Positions 7,184 through 9,570 of a stretch of DNA of 9,570 nt are shown here, in pieces (the first letter of the stretch is position 1; each line of letters starts with the position of its first letter). This DNA comes from an uncultured Bacilli bacterium (lineage in GTDB: Bacteria; Bacillota_I; Bacilli_A; RF39; UBA660), in the NCBI GenBank assembly GCA_948543905.1, contig CAOVIS010000033.1, positions 1 to 9,570 of the forward strand. The letters are read 5' to 3'. Made by a program: the position numbers and the translations under genes. Below the pieces are notes generated by a model. It did not search any database. It was not told where the DNA came from and worked only from the letters and a program-made list of their open reading frames with translations.

Positions 7184-7441
7184 GAAATATTAAAAGTATC
7201 TAGTAAATCAAATCCCAGTAAAGTAGCAGGTGCTATTGCTAATATCTTCCGCGAAAAAGGTAGTGTTGAAATTCAAACTATTGGCGCTGGAGCATTAAAT
7301 CAAGCAATTAAAGGTATAGCTATTGCTAGAGGTTTTGTCGCACCTAGTGGTGATAATCTAGTAGTAATACCAGCCTTTAATGATATAACAATTAATGGTG
7401 AAGATAAAACAGCAATGAAACTTATAATAACTAAAAAATAG
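7181..7441 (+). CDS. spoVS: Stage V sporulation protein S
   Basis: Small 86-residue protein that matches Bacillus SpoVS closely in length and sequence: MEILKVSSKSNP at the start, then EIQTIGAGALNQA (30-42), IAIARGFVAPSG (46-57), IPAFNDI and TAMKLII at the end. In Bacillus it affects septation and spore coat/cortex assembly; it is an Alba-like nucleic-acid-binding fold and is also found in bacteria that do not form spores. Its presence alone therefore does not prove sporulation. GAGGA lies ten bases before the ATG, inside a hairpin loop. It is 53 bases after the rhodanese gene with no clear promoter between, so it may be read from the methyltransferase promoter, and a strong terminator follows directly. 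Confidence 0.97.
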   Translation: MEILKVSSKSNPSKVAGAIANIFREKGSVEIQTIGAGALNQAIKGIAIARGFVAPSGDNLVVIPAFNDITINGEDKTAMKLIITKK

Positions 7442-7447
7442 CTAATT

Positions 7448-7473
7448 AAGCCAACTCAAAAAGTTGGCTTTTT
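7448..7473 (+). terminator. Intrinsic terminator after spoVS
   Basis: AAGCCAACT (7448-7456) pairs perfectly with AGTTGGCTT (7462-7470) around loop CAAAA, followed by a T-run through 7473. It begins seven bases after the spoVS stop. Confidence 0.92.
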
Positions 7474-7497
7474 CTATACAATTAATTGACAAAACAA

Positions 7498-7526
7498 TTG
7501 CACTTTTACAAAAATTACTATATAAT
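7498..7526 (+). promoter_or_regulatory. Promoter of the DUF1292/transglycosylase-like/SDR operon
   Basis: TTGCAC (7498-7503) is followed after 17 bases by a perfect TATAAT (7521-7526), predicting a start near 7533. A consensus TTGACA at 7486-7491 lies too far (29 bases) from this -10. The predicted start leaves a leader of about ten bases before the ATG at 7543. Confidence 0.6.
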
Positions 7527-7542
7527 TAAAATGGTGAAGGAT

Positions 7543-7785
7543 ATGGACAAAGTAATACTTATCGATACAGATGGCAAAAAATATAATGCTAAAATTTTAT
7601 TTACTCATTTCGATTATAAGTTTAGTCGAAACTATATTGTATACTCAATTGAAGATGATATTTTAGCTTCTGCTTATCTCGAAAATGAAGATAATCAATA
7701 TATTATAGATAATGATTTATCTAGCAATGAATATGATATGTTAGATCAAGAAATAACAAAGAAATTAGGTGAAAATAATGCGTAG
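7543..7785 (+). CDS. DUF1292-like small acidic protein
   Basis: Cytoplasmic protein of 80 residues without a signal or membrane span. The pattern VILIDTDGKKYNAKI, then NYIVYSIEDD, ASAYLENED and a closing acidic helix matches the order of elements in the DUF1292 family, widespread small Bacillota proteins of unknown function; the match is by eye. An open frame extends up to 7486 (99 residues) with another ATG at 7531, but these starts lie upstream of, or too near, the predicted transcription start; ATG 7543 has GGTGA (7533-7537) five bases before it and gives the family-like N-terminus. Its last eight bases overlap the next gene. Confidence 0.8.
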   Translation: MDKVILIDTDGKKYNAKILFTHFDYKFSRNYIVYSIEDDILASAYLENEDNQYIIDNDLSSNEYDMLDQEITKKLGENNA

Positions 7786-9046
7786 TTATAGTTTTGAATA
7801 TAAAAGAGGTCATGAATTTTACAAAATTGATACTAATGGTAAAATAACCGCATCTTATAAAAAAATGAGCAAAGAAGAAATTAACCAAGTATTATTAGAA
7901 GCATCTACTGGTAATATCACAAATTTAGTTGAAACCAAAGACGCTATGTACATTACATTTAATAATGATTTTGAAATTGCTATTAAAGAATCTCGTGTTT
8001 TAGCAGCTAAGAACTCTTTATATAGTAAATATTTTGATGAAATCAAAAGAAAAGTTCTAGCTTATGTAGAATATGAAAAAGACATGCAAGAATTTTTTGC
8101 TACTCGAGTAGAGAAAGGGAAAACTAATCTTATTAATAGAGAAGCCTCTAAAAGAATCAAAGGAGGACAAGTGCTTGCAGCCAGTCTTTCATTAGTCTCT
8201 TTATTATCTCTTAACTACGTGTATAATAAAATTAAGGGGAATGAAATTGAATTTCTCGATGATGGTCCTAGCATTGCTACAAGTGATTTTGTCAAAAGAG
8301 ATGAAAGCGCAATTCTTTATGATAATGACAAAATGGAATATTACTTTCAAAAGGTTCCTGATACTTTAGAATATTCAAGTGATTTTTCTATTGAAACCAC
8401 TGAAGATCATCAAAAAAAACTTGCGGCCACTATCGATTTTTGTGGGGATAGTATAGGAAAATATGCCACAAGATATGGCATTCCTTACAATGTAGGATGC
8501 GCTCTCATATCTCAGGAACGACCTAGCATAGTTGATGGTAAATGTCAAAATCCATGTCAAATTACTTATGAAGATTTTATAAATACTAGTCTAACTGTTC
8601 CTTTATATAATGAACAAGGGCCAACTGGTGAGACCGAAACTATTCATATAACCGAAGACTTACTTAATACTACAGATGGCAATATACAAGTCGCGCTTGC
8701 TTATGTTCGCACTTGCATTAATATGTCTGATAGTCTTCTAACAGGTATTTACTCTAACAATCAAGGGCCAAATTCCCTTAAATATGCTTGTGAATATTAT
8801 GGTGTAGATATAAACAATTATAAAGGGGATACCAATAGTGAAAAAGCTTGCGAATTAATTAGAAATTATCATGCTGAAACTAAAGATAGGACTTGGGGTG
8901 ATCCCAATTATTTAAATAATGTTTTTAGATATTTAGAAGGCGCCGAAGATCGTGAAAATGTTGATTTAACGTATTTTAATAGCTCTGGTGTTCTTGTTAA
9001 AGTAACAATTAATAATTCTAGACAAGAAAATAGGGGGAGAATCTAA
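7778..9046 (+). CDS. Single-span membrane protein with lytic-transglycosylase-like extracellular domain
   Basis: Protein of 422 residues in three parts. Residues 1-128 are a charged, probably cytoplasmic domain I do not recognise. One membrane span covers about 131-149 (QVLAASLSLVSLLSL). The rest should lie outside. Residues 215-345 carry motifs in the order of goose-lysozyme/SLT folds: YGIPYNVGCALISQE (233-247) with Glu247 as candidate catalytic acid, NPCQIT (258-263) in the place of GLMQI, NIQVALAYVR (302-311), and IYSNNQGP (324-331) resembling the AYNxG segment. If active it would cut peptidoglycan; this is inferred from motif order only. Seven Cys residues (222-358) are unusual for an outer domain in this group and may pair. 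ATG 7778 follows AGGTGA (7767-7772) by five bases; a GTG at 7769 is less likely. It overlaps DUF1292 and ends one base before the SDR gene. Confidence 0.72.
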   Translation: MRSYSFEYKRGHEFYKIDTNGKITASYKKMSKEEINQVLLEASTGNITNLVETKDAMYITFNNDFEIAIKESRVLAAKNSLYSKYFDEIKRKVLAYVEYEKDMQEFFATRVEKGKTNLINREASKRIKGGQVLAASLSLVSLLSLNYVYNKIKGNEIEFLDDGPSIATSDFVKRDESAILYDNDKMEYYFQKVPDTLEYSSDFSIETTEDHQKKLAATIDFCGDSIGKYATRYGIPYNVGCALISQERPSIVDGKCQNPCQITYEDFINTSLTVPLYNEQGPTGETETIHITEDLLNTTDGNIQVALAYVRTCINMSDSLLTGIYSNNQGPNSLKYACEYYGVDINNYKGDTNSEKACELIRNYHAETKDRTWGDPNYLNNVFRYLEGAEDRENVDLTYFNSSGVLVKVTINNSRQENRGRI

Positions 9047-9047
9047 T

Positions 9048-9570
9048 ATGTCTCGTGTTGTTTTAGTAACTGGTTCTTCTCGTGGTTTAGGATTTGTTAT
9101 TGCAAAATTATTCCTAGAAGCCGGAGATACTGTCTATGTAAATTATCTCTCCTCATCTGAAGAAGAATTAAAATCAAAATATCAAGATTATCCTCATACT
9201 CATTTTATTAAATGTGATGTAAGTAATGAAACTGAAGTAAAAAAGATGATGATTAAAATAAAAGAGGAACAAGGCAAATTAGATGTTCTTGTAAATAATG
9301 CTGGTATTGCCATTGACAGTGATTTACAGGATAAAACCGTTGCTAATTTTCAAAAAATTTTAAACGTGAATTTAATTGGCACTTTCTTAACATGTAAATA
9401 TGTCAAAGAACTTATGTCAAAGGGAAGTATCATAAATATATCTTCTACTAATGGCATTGATACCTACTATTCTTATGGCCTTGATTATGATGCTTCAAAA
9501 GCTGGTGTTATCAACTTAACTCATAATTTTGCGAATATGTATGCCCCTGATATTAGGGTTAACTGTGTTG
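9048..9570 (+). CDS. FabG-like short-chain dehydrogenase/reductase, 3' partial
   Basis: First 174 residues of an SDR oxidoreductase, cut off by the window end (normal length about 240-250). The cofactor loop is TGSSRGLG (8-15), strand 2 ends VYVNY (29-33) without the acidic residue that selects NAD, suggesting NADP(H), and CDV (56-58), NNAG (83-86), IINISS with Ser133, and YDASK with Tyr147 and Lys151 complete the catalytic set. The family includes FabG 3-oxoacyl-ACP reductase and many other alcohol/ketone reductases; the substrate cannot be chosen from this fragment. ATG 9048 follows the strong site AGGGGGAGA (9032-9040) and lies one base after the preceding stop, so it is co-transcribed with the membrane protein, though a functional tie is not evident. 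Confidence 0.93.
   Translation, partial: MSRVVLVTGSSRGLGFVIAKLFLEAGDTVYVNYLSSSEEELKSKYQDYPHTHFIKCDVSNETEVKKMMIKIKEEQGKLDVLVNNAGIAIDSDLQDKTVANFQKILNVNLIGTFLTCKYVKELMSKGSIINISSTNGIDTYYSYGLDYDASKAGVINLTHNFANMYAPDIRVNCV

Noticed and set aside
7166..7188. SigH-like promoter resemblance (AGGAAATT then GAAAT) at the spoVS start
   Set aside because: It overlaps the ribosome site and start codon, so a transcript from it would lack the initiation region.

Overview
This is a very AT-rich (low-GC) bacterial segment with short intergenic gaps, Bacillota-type ribosome binding sites and a clear spoVS gene. That points to a low-GC member of the Bacilli, possibly one of the gut lineages near Erysipelotrichia/RF39; the lineage is an inference from composition and gene content. 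TGA is used as a stop (end of the methyltransferase) and Trp is encoded by TGG, so the genetic code is the standard bacterial one and not the Mycoplasma code. All convincing genes are on the + strand.

Region 1 (1-3482): two one-base-overlapping genes encode the halves of a heterodimeric ABC exporter. The first is cut by the window start. Its nucleotide-binding domain has a degenerate Walker B and H-loop, and the second half has a degenerate signature motif. This is the expected layout of a BmrCD/TM287-288-type asymmetric pump with one working ATPase site.

Region 2 (3510-5564): after a hairpin and a good promoter comes a two-component pair, an AgrA/ComE-type LytTR response regulator followed, with a one-base overlap, by an AgrC-type multi-membrane-span histidine kinase. 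No AgrB/AgrD-like signal genes are visible.

Region 3 (5565-5931): a 367-base gap without a convincing gene. It holds several nested structures: a pair of inverted repeats about 190 bases apart, a perfect 12-bp hairpin that looks like a (bidirectional) terminator, two smaller hairpins, and the promoter of the next gene. It may be a structured RNA or a small inverted-repeat element, and is the least explained part of the window.

Region 4 (5932-7473): a TTG-started class I rRNA-type methyltransferase, an overlapping small rhodanese lipoprotein, and spoVS. The spoVS ribosome binding site lies in the loop of a perfect 13-bp inverted repeat. A strong intrinsic terminator closes the group.

Region 5 (7498-9570): a new promoter drives a DUF1292-like small protein, a single-span membrane protein with a divergent lytic-transglycosylase-like outer domain, and a FabG-like short-chain dehydrogenase cut by the window end. 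The three genes overlap or nearly touch, so they are probably one transcript.
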